Assembly (NCBI GenBank): GCA_920105625.2
Contig: OV050033.1
Span: 20,046,001-20,110,000, forward strand
Direction of reading: 5' to 3'
Source: Clusia tigrina
Taxonomy: Eukaryota > Arthropoda > Insecta > Diptera > Clusiidae
Length of the DNA: 64,000 bases
Part shown: positions 63,187-64,000 of the stretch, one piece after another
Layout of the letters: every line of letters begins with the position of its first letter
Numbering within the stretch: position 1 is the first letter of the stretch
Program-made: the position numbers and the translations under genes
The notes under the pieces: generated by a model
Told to the model about the DNA's origin: nothing
The model's input: the letters and a program-made list of their open reading frames with translations, nothing else
Databases searched by the model: none

Positions 63187-63397
63187 ATGAGCATCCGCAT
63201 CAGCAACAGAAATTGTGGCGGCACTCGACTTTCACCATCAACTGCCATGTCAACAGAAAAATGTAGAGGCACAGACAGGCCTCGTGGTTGCCATGGTAAT
63301 ATCTGGGAGAGCACCATTAATGGCAGCTATGGCTGAGCCATGCAAGCACACATCTCCACGCACACTTAACAAGCATGGAATTTGGTGAATTTGTGCA

Positions 63398-63442
63398 GAG
63401 TGCCGAGTGCGGAGTGCCGTGTGCCGAGCGCAGAGTGTGCGC
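63398..63442. repeat. Short-period GAGTGCCG-type array
   Basis: Degenerate 7-9-base units of the GAGTGCCG type (AGAGTGCCGAGTGCGGAGTG and on) occur about six times in the most GC-rich part of this end of the window. Confidence 0.75.
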
Positions 63443-64000
63443 CAGACACGTGAGGTGCAGGAGGTGCGGGAAAACTCCAGGGAAACTTGGCTACTCTATG
63501 AGCGCTCTATGACAACCGTTTCAGAGCAATGAGTGTGCTTATATGGGAGAGAGCACAGCAGGAAGCGGTAAGGATCCAAAGTGGTATTAGAAGCATAGCT
63601 CAATCTATTTATATACAATATTAGCCAAATATCAAGTATATTAGGGATTGAGTATGCCTGTATATACGAATGTATTTGTATGTGTGAGAGAGAAATGCGG
63701 CTTTGTGTGTGTACGTGTTCACAGCATCATATTCCATACACAAGAAACTATAAAATGCAGTTACAGACGCTGGTTTGCCTCTATTCCGGACCAACAATCA
63801 GCAATGCCAGTTGCGGAGCAGAATTTTGTGAAAATTGTAAGGAAAAAAGACGAAAGAATATTCTGCAGGAGACTGAGTATGATTTTATTTCCAATTGAAT
63901 TATTTGGCTGAACAGTTTATTGTCATAAATTTAATCACCCATTAAATACAATTTAAAACGGAACGAATGCCTCATAGCACGACTGAAATTTTTTAAATTA

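Larger units (their letters stand above)
61751..64000. other. Intergenic DNA, GC-balanced from about 62.8 to 63.5 kb
   Basis: Contains the GCA and CATCCACAACAC repeats and the GAGTGCCG-type array. Ala- or His-rich short frames there are products of these repeats. No gene recognised before the window ends. Confidence 0.55.

Noticed and set aside
63076..63336. His/Gln/Ser-rich small protein
   Set aside because: The frame has no ATG near its start and is made by GCA and CATCCACAACAC repeats; all frames there give low complexity.
1..64000. microRNA genes known from memory near the Drosophila Oli region (such as mir-124)
   Set aside because: I looked for the mature sequence on both strands by eye and did not see it. 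A proper search should repeat this.
1..64000. CRISPR arrays, operons, bacterial promoters or integrated phage
   Set aside because: No regularly spaced repeats, no dense coding and no bacterial genes are present; the DNA is that of an insect nucleus.

Overview
This window is nuclear DNA from a higher fly, most likely a tephritid-type fruit fly. It is AT-rich, has short GT-AG introns, CAG/CAA and TAA microsatellites, decayed mariner and non-LTR retrotransposon copies, and two genes that look like fly genes. No bacterial, viral or organellar gene was recognised. The species is inference; only the dipteran character is well supported.

Only two protein-coding genes can be called with confidence. 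At 20416-20832 (+) there is an intact single-exon gene for a 138-residue soluble cytochrome b5, with a TATA box about 370 bases upstream of its start codon. At 27520-28300 (-) there is a complete three-exon gene for the Olig-family bHLH transcription factor Oli (222 residues, two 56-base introns), probably with a further non-coding 5' exon upstream. The two genes converge on a 6.7-kb AT-rich interval. They have no evident functional link: one is a haem electron carrier, the other a neural or muscle developmental regulator. Shared neighbourhood with other flies is the thing to test.

The other roughly 62 kb is non-coding or mobile DNA. Mobile elements include: seven recognisable fragments of non-LTR retrotransposon ORF2 (about 13.3-14.4, 24.4-24.7, 31.2-31.5, 33.4-34.0, 41.6-42.0, 50.0-51.2 and 61.0-61.7 kb), several ending in a tetranucleotide tail; three decayed Tc1/mariner-type copies (14.8-15.6, 52.8-54.1 and 59.1-59.7 kb), one with both terminal inverted repeats and TA target sites; a tRNA-headed SINE family with an (AAT)n tail (four copies, perhaps five); and a 112-base retroposed piece with an 11-base target duplication and a (CCTAA)n tail.

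The layout is: 0-13 kb, AT-rich intergenic DNA with several diverged local duplications; 13-16 kb, transposon wreckage; 16-20 kb, intergenic; 20-21 kb, cytochrome b5; 21-27 kb, AT-rich DNA with SINEs and retrotransposon ends; 27-30 kb, Oli and its upstream DNA; 30-42 kb, intergenic with retrotransposon tails; 42-50 kb and 55-64 kb, more GC-balanced CA/GCA-rich DNA of the kind often seen in fly regulatory regions; 50-54 kb, a retrotransposon remnant and a mariner.

The least explained signal is the 8-mer TACGAGTA (either strand), seen 23 times by eye where about 2-3 would be expected from base composition. No new multi-gene system was found.
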